From Xanthomonas vesicatoria ATCC 35937 (GTDB taxonomy: Bacteria; Pseudomonadota; Gammaproteobacteria; Xanthomonadales; Xanthomonadaceae): DNA of 64,000 bases. Made by a program: the position numbers and the translations under genes. This document shows, piece by piece, positions 52,550-63,150 of the stretch. Numbering within the stretch: position 1 is the stretch's first letter; the number at the start of each line of letters is the position of its first letter. Below the pieces are notes generated by a model, which worked only from the letters and a program-made list of their open reading frames with translations, was not told the DNA's origin and ran no database searches. The stretch covers positions 2,419,501 through 2,483,500 of the forward strand of contig NZ_CP018725.1 in NCBI RefSeq assembly GCF_001908725.1. Direction: 5' to 3'.

Positions 52550-54685
52550 TCAGCGCCCGATCACCCGCTTGAACGGCGGCAAGGCATCGATGATGCGTTT
52601 GCCGTAGCGACGGGTGAGCAGGCGCGAGTCGAGAATGATGACGCGACCATGGTCGTTGGAGCTGCGGATCAGGCGGCCAGCGAACTGCGTCAGCGTGCGT
52701 AACGCATGCGGAATCGCGATCAGGTTGAAGGCGTTGTGGCCGCGGCTTTCCAGCCATTCGCTCAAGGTCGATGTCTGCGGGTCGGTCGGCACGGCGAACG
52801 GCACCTGGGTGATGACCACCGTGGTGCAGGCGTCTCCGGGCAGATCCAGGCCTTCGCCGAAGGAATTCAAACCGAACAACACCGAGCCCTCGCCAGCGGC
52901 AATGCGGCGCAGGTGTTCGGTGATCAGTTGCGACTTATTGCCCTCGCCCTGCACCAACACGCGGTTGCGTTGCGCCAGCGGCATCAGGTCGGCGACCTTT
53001 TCCATCTTCCAGCGCGAGGTGAACAGCACGATGCTGCCCTTGGCATTCCAGTCCAGTTCGCGCACCAGGTACTTGGCTACTTCCTTGGGATGCCCTTCGC
53101 GGTCGTCCGGGGTCACCGGAAAATTGGGCACGATCAATTCGGCCTGATTGGGCAGGTCGAACGGCGAGGCCAGCGAGGCCATTTCGGCGTGATCGGGCAG
53201 ACCGTTGTCGATAGCGAAGGATTGGAAATCGCCGCCGCCGGTGAGCGTGGCCGAGGTCATCACCACCGAATCCACCTCGTTCCAGATCATCGTGCGCAGC
53301 ACCTGCGCGGCAGATACCGGCGAGCAGTGACAGATCAGATCGCCGTCGCGCGACAGGGTGATCCAGCGCGCCATCGGCGGCTGGCCCTCCTTGTCCTCGC
53401 GGCGCCAGCCGCTCCACAGATTGTGCTGCTGCTCGGCCATTTCCAGCGCCAGGCCCAGATTACGTTGCAGGCGTTCGCGTGCGGCATCGTCCTGCTTGCC
53501 TTTTGCAACCGCGCCATGTGCGGCATGCACCCAGTTGAACAGCGCGCGGGTTTCTTCGCCCAGCTCTTCGATGGCCGGGCCCCACTGCGGCGGGAGCTTG
53601 CCGTTGGCAGCACGCCACAACGGATCGCGCTCGCCGGGCTCGGGCTTCCACACGCGCTCGACTTCGGCATGGAAGGCCTTGAGCAGTTTGGACACCCGCG
53701 CCGCCACCTCGATGGCTTCGTTGGGCAGCAAATTGCCGATCTTGTCCTTGTCCACCGCACGGTATGCGGCGGCGATCAGGATCTGCATGCGGCCGGTGCG
53801 CTTGGCCATCTCGTCCAGCGGCAGATTGGCTGCACCCTGGTCGATGGCCACGCCTGCAATGTGATGACCTTCGTCGAGCACCAGCAGCATGTCCGATGGC
53901 GGGGCGATCAGCGGCTGGCCGTTTTCGGCATCGCCTAGCGACAGCGAGGACAGCAGCAGGGCGTGATTGGTGACCACGATCTGCGCCTCGCGCACGTCGG
54001 TACGCGCCTTGAGCACCGGGCATTGCGCGGCATAACTGCAGCGACGCCCCGCACAGCCGGAGGCCGGCGTGGTGATGCGCATGCGCAGCGGCACCGAGAC
54101 CTGCTCGGGCGCATCGTCCAGGTCGCCGTTCCAGGTGCGCGCGGCGTAGGCCTTGGCCAGCCGTTTGGCCAGATCCGCATCGACCGGGCTGAGCGGGCGG
54201 TCGTACAGCGCCTGCTCGTCTTCGAACATGGCGTTCTGGCTGGTGTCGCCTTCCAGCTCTGCGGCATTGCGCGTGCATAGGTAACGGGTGCGGCCCTTGG
54301 CCAGCGCCACGGTCGCTTCCAGCCCGGTGGCCTTGAGGAAGGCCGGGATGTCGCGCTCCACCAGCTGCGACTGCAGCGCCACGGTGCCGGTGCTGATCAC
54401 CAGCTTTTTCTTGGTCGCCAGGGCGATCGGCACGCCAGCGGTGAGATAGCCCAGGCTCTTGCCCACGCCAGTGGGCGCCTCGGCGATGCCGATGCCACCG
54501 GAGGTGGCCAGCGCGCGCGAGACCAAGCCGATCATCTGGCTCTGCGCACGCCGGGTGGCGAAGCCGGGCGTATTGGCCTGCAGCTTGGCGTAGGCGTCGC
54601 GGATGCCGGCCTTGATCGGGTCGGTCAGCACACGCTGCGTGGGAAGGGGCGCGGACGGCGCGGCCGGTGGGGCAAGGTCACTCAT
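52550..54685 (-). CDS. dinG: ATP-dependent DNA helicase DinG
   Basis: A 711-residue helicase of the XPD class. Walker A is EAPTGVGKS (about 67-75), Walker B is LVLDEGHH, motif VI is around HALRTLTQFAGRLIRS. An iron-sulfur cluster is signalled by cysteines in YLCTRN and SGCAGRRCSYAAQCP. It unwinds R-loops and forked DNA with 5'-3' polarity and is SOS-induced in E. coli. ATG 54685 begins the family N-terminus; the longer frame to 54787 has no supporting sequence. Confidence 0.95.
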   Translation of the reverse strand: MSDLAPPAAPSAPLPTQRVLTDPIKAGIRDAYAKLQANTPGFATRRAQSQMIGLVSRALATSGGIGIAEAPTGVGKSLGYLTAGVPIALATKKKLVISTGTVALQSQLVERDIPAFLKATGLEATVALAKGRTRYLCTRNAAELEGDTSQNAMFEDEQALYDRPLSPVDADLAKRLAKAYAARTWNGDLDDAPEQVSVPLRMRITTPASGCAGRRCSYAAQCPVLKARTDVREAQIVVTNHALLLSSLSLGDAENGQPLIAPPSDMLLVLDEGHHIAGVAIDQGAANLPLDEMAKRTGRMQILIAAAYRAVDKDKIGNLLPNEAIEVAARVSKLLKAFHAEVERVWKPEPGERDPLWRAANGKLPPQWGPAIEELGEETRALFNWVHAAHGAVAKGKQDDAARERLQRNLGLALEMAEQQHNLWSGWRREDKEGQPPMARWITLSRDGDLICHCSPVSAAQVLRTMIWNEVDSVVMTSATLTGGGDFQSFAIDNGLPDHAEMASLASPFDLPNQAELIVPNFPVTPDDREGHPKEVAKYLVRELDWNAKGSIVLFTSRWKMEKVADLMPLAQRNRVLVQGEGNKSQLITEHLRRIAAGEGSVLFGLNSFGEGLDLPGDACTTVVITQVPFAVPTDPQTSTLSEWLESRGHNAFNLIAIPHALRTLTQFAGRLIRSSNDHGRVIILDSRLLTRRYGKRIIDALPPFKRVIGR

Positions 54686-54959
54686 CGCGCTATTTTCGCA
54701 CGGACCGACGCAGCGCCTGCGACCGATACGCGCGTCAGCTGAACCTGTTTGTCGGCTGCCGTTACACGGTGGAGCGACCAGTGCCAAATGCGGCCAACGA
54801 CCTGCAGCGTCGGCGGGACGGAGCGCGTGCTACGCCGGGGATCCGCATGCGCGCTGCGCCTTGGTTATCGAGCGACCCTGGCCAGTAGCGAGGCGTTGGC
54901 TGTGCCGATGACTGGCAACCGACCGGCATGACGCGCAACCGACTGCCGAAGCGCTGCGC

Positions 54960-55187
54960 TCAACTGCGGCGCGGCCAGGCATAGCACGCCCAGGCCACGC
55001 CGATCACCGCCATGGCCACGCCCAGCACCAGCATGCCGATGCCCACACCCGCCGGACCAAAGTGCTCGTACAGCAAGCCGGCCCGGTTGACCGTCGCCAG
55101 CGCCTGCGGATGCAGCAATGTCCAACCGCCCTGCCCTGCGCAGATCAGCCCGACCAGGGTGAGCGCCAGCGCCTTGAGCGGAATCAT
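54960..55187 (-). CDS. Small membrane protein (second of a coupled pair)
   Basis: A 75-residue protein with two membrane helices (about 5-24 and 46-68, PAGVGIGMLVLGVAMAVIGVAW). No family is recognised. Its start overlaps the preceding gene by four bases. The gene pair is likely an operon just downstream of aroE. Confidence 0.7.
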   Translation of the reverse strand: MIPLKALALTLVGLICAGQGGWTLLHPQALATVNRAGLLYEHFGPAGVGIGMLVLGVAMAVIGVAWACYAWPRRS

Positions 55188-55537
55188 GCGTGCGGACCGG
55201 AAGCAGGCGGCAGCCGTTGCAGGCTGCGCGCCAGCGTCCACACCAGCACGCCGATGCCCACGCCCTGCACCGCCGTCAGCACGAAGCGGCCGATGCCCAT
55301 CACCAGACCGATCTGGCGCACGTTGCCCTGCTGCATCAACAGCATCGGAATCGCCTGCAGGGCCACCTCGGCCAGCACGCAGCCGAGCAGCAACCACAGC
55401 CCGGCTAGCGCGTCGCGCCGCAGCGGCCCGTGCGGGGCGCGCCACAGCAGCACCAGCCCCAGTAACAAGGCGATCAGCAGCGGCGCCCGCGACAGCAGGC
55501 TGGTGATCAGGCTGAGCAGGATGTCGGTGGTGGTCAT
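55184..55537 (-). CDS. Small membrane protein (first of a coupled pair)
   Basis: A 117-residue protein with three predicted membrane helices (about 10-31, 42-62, 76-102). No family is recognised. It begins 10 bases after the aroE stop on the same strand, and its stop overlaps the next start, so aroE and the two small membrane genes form one transcript. Confidence 0.72.
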   Translation of the reverse strand: MTTTDILLSLITSLLSRAPLLIALLLGLVLLWRAPHGPLRRDALAGLWLLLGCVLAEVALQAIPMLLMQQGNVRQIGLVMGIGRFVLTAVQGVGIGVLVWTLARSLQRLPPASGPHA

Positions 55538-55547
55538 GGCCAGCGGC

Positions 55548-56399
55548 TCAGTCCGCGCTGATCAGTACGGCATCGCGCGCGCGCAACGCGGCATAGACCC
55601 GGTCGGTGTCCGGGCGCACGCCGTGCCACAACGCGAAACTTTCCGCCGCCTGCTCTACCAACATGCCCAGGCCGTCGATGGCGTAACGGCAGTGCGCCGC
55701 ACGTGCCCAGGCCAGGAACGCGATGGCGGTTTCGCCGTAGTTGAGATCCACCGCGGCGGTGAGGCTGTTGACCAGGCCCAGCGGCAGCGAAAATGCACCG
55801 GCATCGCGGTCGCGCCCGGCGGCGGTGGCATTGACGATCAGTTCGAAGTCCCCCAGTTCGCGCAGGTCTTCGATGTAGCGCGAGACCACCCGGCCGGGTT
55901 CGCCCAGCGCATCGCACAACGCGTCGGCACGCTCGGGCGAGCGATTCACCACCACCATCTCGGTGATCCCTGCGTCCAGCAGCGCCGGCGCCACCCCGCG
56001 GGCTGCACCGCCGGCACCCAGCAGCAACACGCGACGACCGCGCAGATCCAGGCCATGGCGATCGGTGAGGTCGCGCACCAGGCCGACGCCGTCGGTGTTG
56101 TCGCCCTGCCATTGGCCGTCGTTACGCACCAGCGTGTTCACCGCTCCGGCAAGCTGCGCGCGATCGCTGAGGCTGGCGACCAGCGCAAAGGCGGCCTCCT
56201 TCAACGGCAAGGTGACGTTTGCGCCCTTGCCGCCTTCGTCGGCGAAGCGCTGCAGCGTGCTGGCGAACGCCTCCGGCGGCGCATCGATGGCGGTGTAGTC
56301 CAGCGCGATGCCGGTCTGCTTGCCGAAGTCGGCATGGATGGCCGGCGACAGCGAATGGGCGACAGGGTGACCGAACACGGCATAACGGGATACGGGCAT
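55548..56399 (-). CDS. aroE: Shikimate dehydrogenase
   Basis: A 283-residue NADPH enzyme converting 3-dehydroshikimate to shikimate. Substrate motif [12 protein letters not shown] (about 10-21), catalytic lysine in VTLPLKE (about 62-68), NTDGVGL near 101, and the nucleotide loop [14 protein letters not shown] (about 125-138). Normal length. It heads a transcript with two small membrane genes. Confidence 0.96.
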   Translation of the reverse strand: MPVSRYAVFGHPVAHSLSPAIHADFGKQTGIALDYTAIDAPPEAFASTLQRFADEGGKGANVTLPLKEAAFALVASLSDRAQLAGAVNTLVRNDGQWQGDNTDGVGLVRDLTDRHGLDLRGRRVLLLGAGGAARGVAPALLDAGITEMVVVNRSPERADALCDALGEPGRVVSRYIEDLRELGDFELIVNATAAGRDRDAGAFSLPLGLVNSLTAAVDLNYGETAIAFLAWARAAHCRYAIDGLGMLVEQAAESFALWHGVRPDTDRVYAALRARDAVLISAD

Positions 56400-56451
56400 G
56401 AAACGCTCTCTGGTTGACTAGACTGTGCGCGACTTGGAGCAGGAACACCGC

Positions 56452-57333
56452 ATGCAACTTCGATGGACGCCGCTCGCGCTGGCGGCGAGTTTACTCTTCG
56501 TCCCGTCTGCTTCGGGGCTTGCCGAGTTCGGCATCGAGGGCATGGGCGTGGTCTCCACGCCGGCCAACGAGGCGCACGCCACGCTCAGCCCGGATGGGCA
56601 ACGTATCGTCTGGGCCAGCGACCGCGCCGGTGGCGCCGGGGGCTGGGACCTGTGGCAGGCGCATCTGCAAGGCGGGCGCTGGCAAGACGCGCAGCCGCTG
56701 TCGCTCAACACCGCCCAGGACGAGATCACGCCGCTGTTCAGTGCCGATGGACGTTGGCTGCTGTTCGCCTCGTCGCGGTCCGGCGGCGCCGGTGGCAGCG
56801 ATCTGTACCGCGTGCCGGTGGATGCGCAAGGTGGCCTGGGCGCGGTGCAATCGCTGGGCATCGCGATCAACAGCCGCGGCAACGAGCGCGCACCCAGCCT
56901 GTCGCTGGACGGCACGCGCCTGCTATTCGCCAGCGATGGCCATGGCGGCGCCGGTGGCCTGGATGTGTTCGTGGCGCACTGGGACGGGCGCGCGTTCGCC
57001 GCACCTGCGCCGCTGCGCGATATCAATACCGCCGACGACGAACTGGATGCGGCCTGGCTCGGCGACGGGCGTGGCCTGCTGTGGGCGCGCGGTGCAATCG
57101 ATGGCCCCAGCCAATTGCTGCTGACCGCATGCAGCAACGGGCACTACGCCCAGGGCCAACCGGTGCCGCTATCGTTCAACGGGCCGCAGGAGCGCACCTT
57201 CGGCGCGGTGGTGGATGCGGCAAAGCCAGGCGAATTGCTGGTGACCGGCAGGGCCCGCGCACCCCGTGCAGGGCAGCTGGATATCTATCGGATGAAGGCA
57301 CCTGCAGCAGAGGGCGACGCGAGCTGCCGTTGA
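56452..57333 (+). CDS. Exported PD40/TolB-like propeller protein
   Basis: A 293-residue protein with a signal peptide (LALAASLLFVPSASG) and at least three PD40 repeats with the core LSPDGQRIVWASDRAGGAGGWDL, FSADGRWLLFASSRSGG and LSLDGTRLLFASDGHGG. The GGAGG-x-DL ends are typical of OmpA-associated propeller domains. It probably binds cell-wall or outer-membrane partners. Divergent from aroE, 52 bases apart. AGGA lies before the ATG. Confidence 0.85.
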   Translation: MQLRWTPLALAASLLFVPSASGLAEFGIEGMGVVSTPANEAHATLSPDGQRIVWASDRAGGAGGWDLWQAHLQGGRWQDAQPLSLNTAQDEITPLFSADGRWLLFASSRSGGAGGSDLYRVPVDAQGGLGAVQSLGIAINSRGNERAPSLSLDGTRLLFASDGHGGAGGLDVFVAHWDGRAFAAPAPLRDINTADDELDAAWLGDGRGLLWARGAIDGPSQLLLTACSNGHYAQGQPVPLSFNGPQERTFGAVVDAAKPGELLVTGRARAPRAGQLDIYRMKAPAAEGDASCR

Positions 57334-57721
57334 GGTGGATGGATGCGTTCGGTCACTAGCCGTTCGCCGCCCCCTCTCGACCGTTCGCCCGCGAACGGTC
57401 CGACGCGGCGTCCTCGTCGCTTGCAGGACCGTTGGCGGCATGGATGCCGCCATCGAGCTCCCAGGGTCGGGTCACGGCGTGTCCTGCAAGCGGCGCGGGC
57501 ACCGCGCACGCGATACGCCAGGCTTCCGACTCATCCATCAGATGCGACCAACACACCGCCGCGTAGATGCGAGACCAACGACGAGCGGCCAATGATCAAA
57601 ATCGGTATGTCTCCGTCGTGCATTGCGGCCTTCGGTTCTGCACTCTGCGCACCGGCCTGACGCTCAGTCACCACGCTCTGCTAGCCGGGCTAAGGCGGTG
57701 ATGCAGCGGCCATCACCGCGC
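57334..57721. other. 388-base gap with dispersed repeat copy B
   Basis: The gap between the propeller gene and the PepSY reductase (both ends converge here) holds copy B of the ~110-bp repeat and no supported gene. Confidence 0.5.
57404..57513 (+). repeat. Dispersed ~110-bp repeat, copy B
   Basis: Aligns with 28107-28217 in the same orientation. Shared blocks include GTTGGCGGCATGGA, CGCCATCGAGC, TCACGGCGTGTC and GGGCACCGCGCAC. It differs by substitutions and one small gap. Intergenic like the first copy. Confidence 0.8.
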
Positions 57722-60256
57722 TCAATACACATCGCGCCGATAGCGACCCGCCGCGGTCAGCGTGTCCACGCGGGTGTCGCCCAACAGCTCGCGCAGCGTG
57801 GCGTCGACTTCGCGCGCCATGCTGTCCAGGCTGCCGCAGACGTAAATCACTGCGCCGCGATCGATCCAGTGCCTTAGCGCGTCGCCGGCATCGCGGAGGT
57901 GATGTTGCACGTAGCGCTTGTGCGGCTGATCGCGCGAGAACACCCAATCCAGTTGCTGCAGGTGACCGCTCGCCTGCCAGCCCTGTAGTTCATCGGCCAA
58001 CAGCCGGTCGTGTGCGGCATGACGTTCGCCGAACAGCAGCCAATGCCCGTGCACGCCGGCCAGCTCGGCCTCGCGCAACAAGGCGCGCAAACCGGCAATG
58101 CCGGTGCCGTTGCCGATCAACACCATTGGCGCCGCATCGACGCGGTGGAAGCCGGGATTGGTGCGCAACCGCGCGCGCACCCCTGCCCCCATCGGCGCAT
58201 GGCAGATCAACCAGCCCGAGCCCAGCCCCGGACTACCATCGCTACGGGTGGTCAGGCGCACCACCGCCGTGGCCACGCCATCGGCCGGCACGCTGGCCAG
58301 CGAATAGTCGCGCGTGGGCAACCAGTCGCAGGCATCCAGCCAGGCCTGTGGATCGGGGCACGGCACCGGCGGCGTGGCCGGCGTCAGCGGCAGCACGCGC
58401 TCGGCGGCGGCCTGATGCAGCGGCAGCAACTGGGCATCGACATGCACCAACGCATCGGGCGACAGGCCCCACGCTGCCAGACATGCGCGCACCTGCACGT
58501 CGGCTTGCGCGGGCTGTATTTCAAGGATATCGCCCGCCTGCCAGTGCGCCTGGAGCGGTGGCTGCAGGTCGATGCGCCAGATCGGCGCACCCTCGCTGCC
58601 GGGGTTGAGATGCGTGCGCGAAGACAGCGTCCACTGCGTCAGGCGCGGCCGCGTCAGCGCGACAGCGGCCACCGGCGCACCGGCAATCTGCGCCAGCTGC
58701 GCATGCCATTGCGCCAGCGCCTGCGGATCGGCGTTGTCCATTTCCACGGCAGGAAACAACGCGCGTGCGCCCTGCGCGTCCAGCCACTGCTCGATGCGCC
58801 GCGAAAACCCGCAAAACTGCGCGTACTGGCGGTCGCCCAACGCCAGCACTGCATAAGCCAGCTGCGGCAAGGCGATGCGTTGGCGCAGCAGTTCGCGCTC
58901 GAACACGCGCGCGGCATCCGGCGGCTCGCCATCGCCGAACGTGCTGATCACCAGCAAGGCGCGCCGGGTGGCCTGCAGCTGCTGCGCATCCACCTGCGCC
59001 AGCGCGCGCACCTGCACCGGCAGGCCGGCCGCCTGTAGATGCCCGGCCGCCTGCCAGGCCAACCGCTCGGCAAAGCCGTTCTGGCTGGCGAAGGCGATCA
59101 ACCAAGGCTCGGCCTGCGAGGCCGGCGGTGCGCTCTGCAGCACCACGCGTGCGGCGCGCAACGCGCGCTTCTTGCGGCGGCGATCCAGGTACAGCATCCA
59201 GCCGCTGATGAAGAACACCGACATGCCGATGCTCGCCAGCATCACCACGATGCGCCCCGGCAAACCGAAAAAACTGCCCGTATGCAGCGGGAACATGCTC
59301 ACCAGCCACTGCTGGCCGCGCGGCAGCTGCGCGTAATCCTGGCGACGCAGCAGCGCGCCGCTGGCGGCATCGATTTCCAGATTGTCGTAGGCGCGGTCGT
59401 GGTCGGGCCGGTCCGGCAAGAACCGCACGCTCATCGGCTGCCCGGCACGGGTGGGGACGCGTAGATCCAACGCGGCGTGATGGGTGCCCGGGATGCCGTC
59501 CAGGGTGCACTGCACACGCGCGAAATCCACCGTCGCCGGCCGATGATCGCCGCCGTCGCCGCGCATGGCGGGTTCCTTGCCGAGCAAGGCCACCATGCCG
59601 TCGCGGTACCATTCGTACGACCAGGTCAGTCCGGTCAGCGCGACCAGCAGATAGACCAGCAGACACCAGGTGCCGAACACCGCGTGCAGGCTCCACAGAA
59701 AACTGCGCCCCTGCCGCCGCCATTCCACCACCCACCAGGTTCGCAGGCTCCACCAGCGCCGCGGCCAACGCAGATACAGCCCGGACGCGCAAAAAAACAC
59801 CAGGATCAAGGTGCACGCCCCGGTCACTGCCTGGCCGCGCTTGCCCGCGGTCAGATCGCGGTGCAGGTCTTCGATAAACGCAAACGCGCCGCTCAGGCGC
59901 GGTGGGGCGACACGCTCACCGGTGTAAGGGTCGAAGTACACGCGTCGGCCGCCCTTGCCCGCCAAGCGTGCGTTGGATGGCCGCGCGCCAGTGGGATCGA
60001 TCAGCATGCGTGTCACTGCCTGCTGTTTTCCTGCGTCGCGCGGCAGCAGGTCGAGCCGCTGCAGCAACACATTCACCGGCAACGCACGCTCGCCGGCCGC
60101 ATGCCGCACCGCCAGCTGCGCGATGGCCGGGTTGGCCAGCTGCACGATTTCGTTTTCGAAGGACATCAGCGCGCCGGTCACGCCCATCACCGACAGCACC
60201 AGACCGGCAGTGATGCCGAGCAACCAGTGCAGTTGGAACACGACCGTCTTGAACAC
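57722..60256 (-). CDS. PepSY-flavodoxin-FAD/NADPH reductase fusion
   Basis: An 844-residue membrane flavoprotein. Residues 1-385 hold a PepSY_TM region with four or so helices (8-30, 140-160, 190-215, 345-365). Residues about 395-540 are a flavodoxin-like domain (LIAFASQNGFAERLAWQ; FGDGEPP; YAVLALGDRQYAQFCGF). Residues about 560-844 are an FAD and NADPH domain of the cytochrome P450-reductase type (RDYSLAS, NGTGIAGLRALLRE, YVCGS near the end). It would pass electrons from NADPH through FAD and FMN to the membrane part, and is likely a ferric-siderophore or metal reductase. A good candidate Fur box lies 35 bases upstream, which supports an iron role. Confidence 0.9.
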   Translation of the reverse strand: MFKTVVFQLHWLLGITAGLVLSVMGVTGALMSFENEIVQLANPAIAQLAVRHAAGERALPVNVLLQRLDLLPRDAGKQQAVTRMLIDPTGARPSNARLAGKGGRRVYFDPYTGERVAPPRLSGAFAFIEDLHRDLTAGKRGQAVTGACTLILVFFCASGLYLRWPRRWWSLRTWWVVEWRRQGRSFLWSLHAVFGTWCLLVYLLVALTGLTWSYEWYRDGMVALLGKEPAMRGDGGDHRPATVDFARVQCTLDGIPGTHHAALDLRVPTRAGQPMSVRFLPDRPDHDRAYDNLEIDAASGALLRRQDYAQLPRGQQWLVSMFPLHTGSFFGLPGRIVVMLASIGMSVFFISGWMLYLDRRRKKRALRAARVVLQSAPPASQAEPWLIAFASQNGFAERLAWQAAGHLQAAGLPVQVRALAQVDAQQLQATRRALLVISTFGDGEPPDAARVFERELLRQRIALPQLAYAVLALGDRQYAQFCGFSRRIEQWLDAQGARALFPAVEMDNADPQALAQWHAQLAQIAGAPVAAVALTRPRLTQWTLSSRTHLNPGSEGAPIWRIDLQPPLQAHWQAGDILEIQPAQADVQVRACLAAWGLSPDALVHVDAQLLPLHQAAAERVLPLTPATPPVPCPDPQAWLDACDWLPTRDYSLASVPADGVATAVVRLTTRSDGSPGLGSGWLICHAPMGAGVRARLRTNPGFHRVDAAPMVLIGNGTGIAGLRALLREAELAGVHGHWLLFGERHAAHDRLLADELQGWQASGHLQQLDWVFSRDQPHKRYVQHHLRDAGDALRHWIDRGAVIYVCGSLDSMAREVDATLRELLGDTRVDTLTAAGRYRRDVY

Positions 60257-60290
60257 GCGCGAATAACCTGAAGCAGCAGGGCTCGCTATT

Positions 60291-60309
60291 GTAGATGAGA
60301 ATCGTTATC
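60291..60309 (-). promoter_or_regulatory. Candidate Fur box upstream of the PepSY reductase
   Basis: Read on the minus strand, GATAACGATTCTCATCTAC matches the 19-base Fur consensus GATAATGATAATCATTATC at 13 positions, including the whole GATAA-GAT and TCAT core. It ends 35 bases before the reductase ATG, where a repressor would cover the promoter. That the reductase is iron-repressed is inferred from this. Confidence 0.7.
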
Positions 60310-60349
60310 GCAGTCGGCGAGTGGATCGGGTGCGATTGCGCCGACGTCC

Positions 60350-60775
60350 TTGCCCGACCACGATGCCTGCGCATCGGCATCCAACTCTAGATTGTCGGCC
60401 TGTGTTGTCAGGCCGACAACGTGGCAGGTGCAGGAAGCCAATCGTGCCGAATCAGATCAAATCCTTGCCACCGCGACCGCGCCGCAGCCGGTGGTGCTCA
60501 CTGCCAGCGCATCGTCGGCGATGTCGCGCGGCATGCGCAGTGCTGATGACGCAGTGCCACTGCAGCGGCAGGCAACGCCGGCCGCTTCGGCCGCCCCCGC
60601 GGCACCGGCAAACGGCGTGCTGGCGGGTGTCCTGGACGCGCGTCCGGCTCGTCAGGTCCATGCAAATTGCCGAAGATCCGACAAGACCATCGGCGCCTGG
60701 TTCACCGCACCGGATGCACCTGCAGCGGCATCCACGAGAGATGCCACCACAACGTCAGTCACTCGGCATGTATGA
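60350..60775 (+). CDS. Questionable Ala-rich reading frame
   Basis: A 141-residue frame between the reductase and hemB, rich in Ala, Thr, Ser and Pro (ILATATAPQPVVLTASASS; AASAAPAAPANGVLAG). It has no signal peptide and no recognised family. It could be a real periplasm-like or disordered protein with a later start (about residue 27), or non-coding sequence that is open by chance. It is divergent from the reductase, so the Fur-box gap could also serve it. Confidence 0.35.
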   Translation: MPDHDACASASNSRLSACVVRPTTWQVQEANRAESDQILATATAPQPVVLTASASSAMSRGMRSADDAVPLQRQATPAASAAPAAPANGVLAGVLDARPARQVHANCRRSDKTIGAWFTAPDAPAAASTRDATTTSVTRHV

Positions 60776-60780
60776 GGCGC

Positions 60781-61782
<1,002 letters not shown>

Positions 61783-61857
61783 TTAGACAACGCATCAGTT
61801 TACGCCCGCCATCCCACGCAGAACGCGCTGCGACGCAGTGTCGCAGCGCTGCAACGG

Positions 61858-62106
61858 CTAGATCACCCCGCCGCCCAGGCTCAGGCGGATTACCCCGACC
61901 ACGATCACCAGACCGTTGAGCAGCAGACCGGTCTTGGCCCGGCCGCGATTGCCCGCCGACGTGAACAACAGCGCGATTGCCGCGATCAGCGCGCCCACCG
62001 CCGCAAACGGGATCAGGAACCAGTTGCCCCAGCCCAACAACGGGATGAAGGCCAGGACCATCCACAGCAACGCCACAATGCCCCACAGCAGGCTGATCAA
62101 TCCCAC
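61858..62106 (-). CDS. Small membrane protein
   Basis: An 82-residue protein starting with GTG 62106 behind GAGGTGG. It has two membrane helices (about 3-25 and 28-48) and a glycine-rich C-terminal helix (AKTGLLLNGLVIVVGVIRLSLGG). No family is recognised. The upstream frame to 62157 is rejected because it adds a charged stretch without a site. Confidence 0.7.
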   Translation of the reverse strand: MGLISLLWGIVALLWMVLAFIPLLGWGNWFLIPFAAVGALIAAIALLFTSAGNRGRAKTGLLLNGLVIVVGVIRLSLGGGVI

Positions 62107-62446
62107 GTGCCACCTCGTCCGTCGAAGAAAGGCCAAGCTTAACGGGCGGCCTGCCAAGATGCCGTGGGCGGGTGGTCACCCTGACCAATGGCGGCTTGGC
62201 AGCAGCCTCACATGGGCGTGGCTAGGGTGCGACAAGGTCCGGAGCGACGCAGTGTGGCCGACAGCCCCATTGCGCAGCCGCCGTTAGGTGGCCCGGCGGG
62301 TGCCCGCGCGAACTGGACCGTTCGTCCATTTCGGCGACTCCGCGTGGCCAGCACCCGCCTGACGGCGGCGCTAGCCCGTGTTAGCCACTCTTCAGTCCGG
62401 GCGCCGGATCATCGCCGTCATCACCATCATTCAAGGGGGCCATATC
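62107..62446. other. 340-base divergent promoter gap
   Basis: Between the small membrane gene and the lipoprotein gene, which point away from each other. No gene or structured site of note is seen. Confidence 0.5.
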
Positions 62447-62893
62447 ATGAACAGGCATTTCGTCGTCGGCGCTGCACTGGCCCTGCTGCTGGCCGGTTGC
62501 GCCAGCAGCTCCAAGGTGATGCTCGGCCAGGCACGCGCACCGATCGACCCCGCCCAGGTACAGGTCTACTCGCACGCGCCGGTCGGCTCGGTGGAGATCG
62601 CCCAACTCGAATCCACCAGCGCCGCCGGCTTCGGCACCCAGGGCCAGACCGATGCCGCCGTGCAGCGGCTCAAGCGCGAGGCGGCCAAGCTCGGCGCCAA
62701 CGGCGTGGTCATCGTTGGCGTCGGCTCCGAGCGCTCCGGCGGCGGCCTGTCGGTCGGCGGCGGCAGCTACGGCGGCCGCGTAGGCGGCGGCTTGGGCATC
62801 GGCATTCCGACCACGCAGAAACGCGCAGCGGGCATGGCGATCTGGGTGCCGGCGGGGGCGAGCGATGCTTCTCGCTCACCGCTTAACCAGTAA
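62447..62893 (+). CDS. Glycine-rich lipoprotein
   Basis: A 148-residue lipoprotein: lipobox LLAGC, then a domain with VGSVEIAQLES and an LKREAAKLGANGVVIVGVGS segment, resembling YbjQ/YdgH-like or 'heavy-metal-binding' small domains, and a glycine-rich stretch GGGLSVGGGSYGGRVGGG. Function unknown. AAGGGGG lies upstream of ATG 62447. Confidence 0.8.
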   Translation: MNRHFVVGAALALLLAGCASSSKVMLGQARAPIDPAQVQVYSHAPVGSVEIAQLESTSAAGFGTQGQTDAAVQRLKREAAKLGANGVVIVGVGSERSGGGLSVGGGSYGGRVGGGLGIGIPTTQKRAAGMAIWVPAGASDASRSPLNQ

Positions 62894-63150
62894 ACCGCTC
62901 GACTTGGATTTAGACGCTTTCGACCCGCAAGACGCCAGTACCAACAGGGACTAGCCTTTTTTCTGCCTTTAGCCACAAAGCGCTCTAGGCCGGCTTGTAG
63001 TGAAACGCCAAATCGGATGCAGTATCCTCCGCCGGCGGACAGGTTGAGCTGGCCAGGCGATGGTTCACCACAGGGTTGCTGCTGACTCGCAAGACATCAC
63101 TCGCACTTGGCAAAGCGTCACCCTTGATCTCAATCACCTAAGGAATAGCC

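Noticed and set aside
52706..53938. 410-codon plus-strand frame over dinG
   Set aside because: Shadow of the helicase gene; all helicase motifs are on the minus strand.
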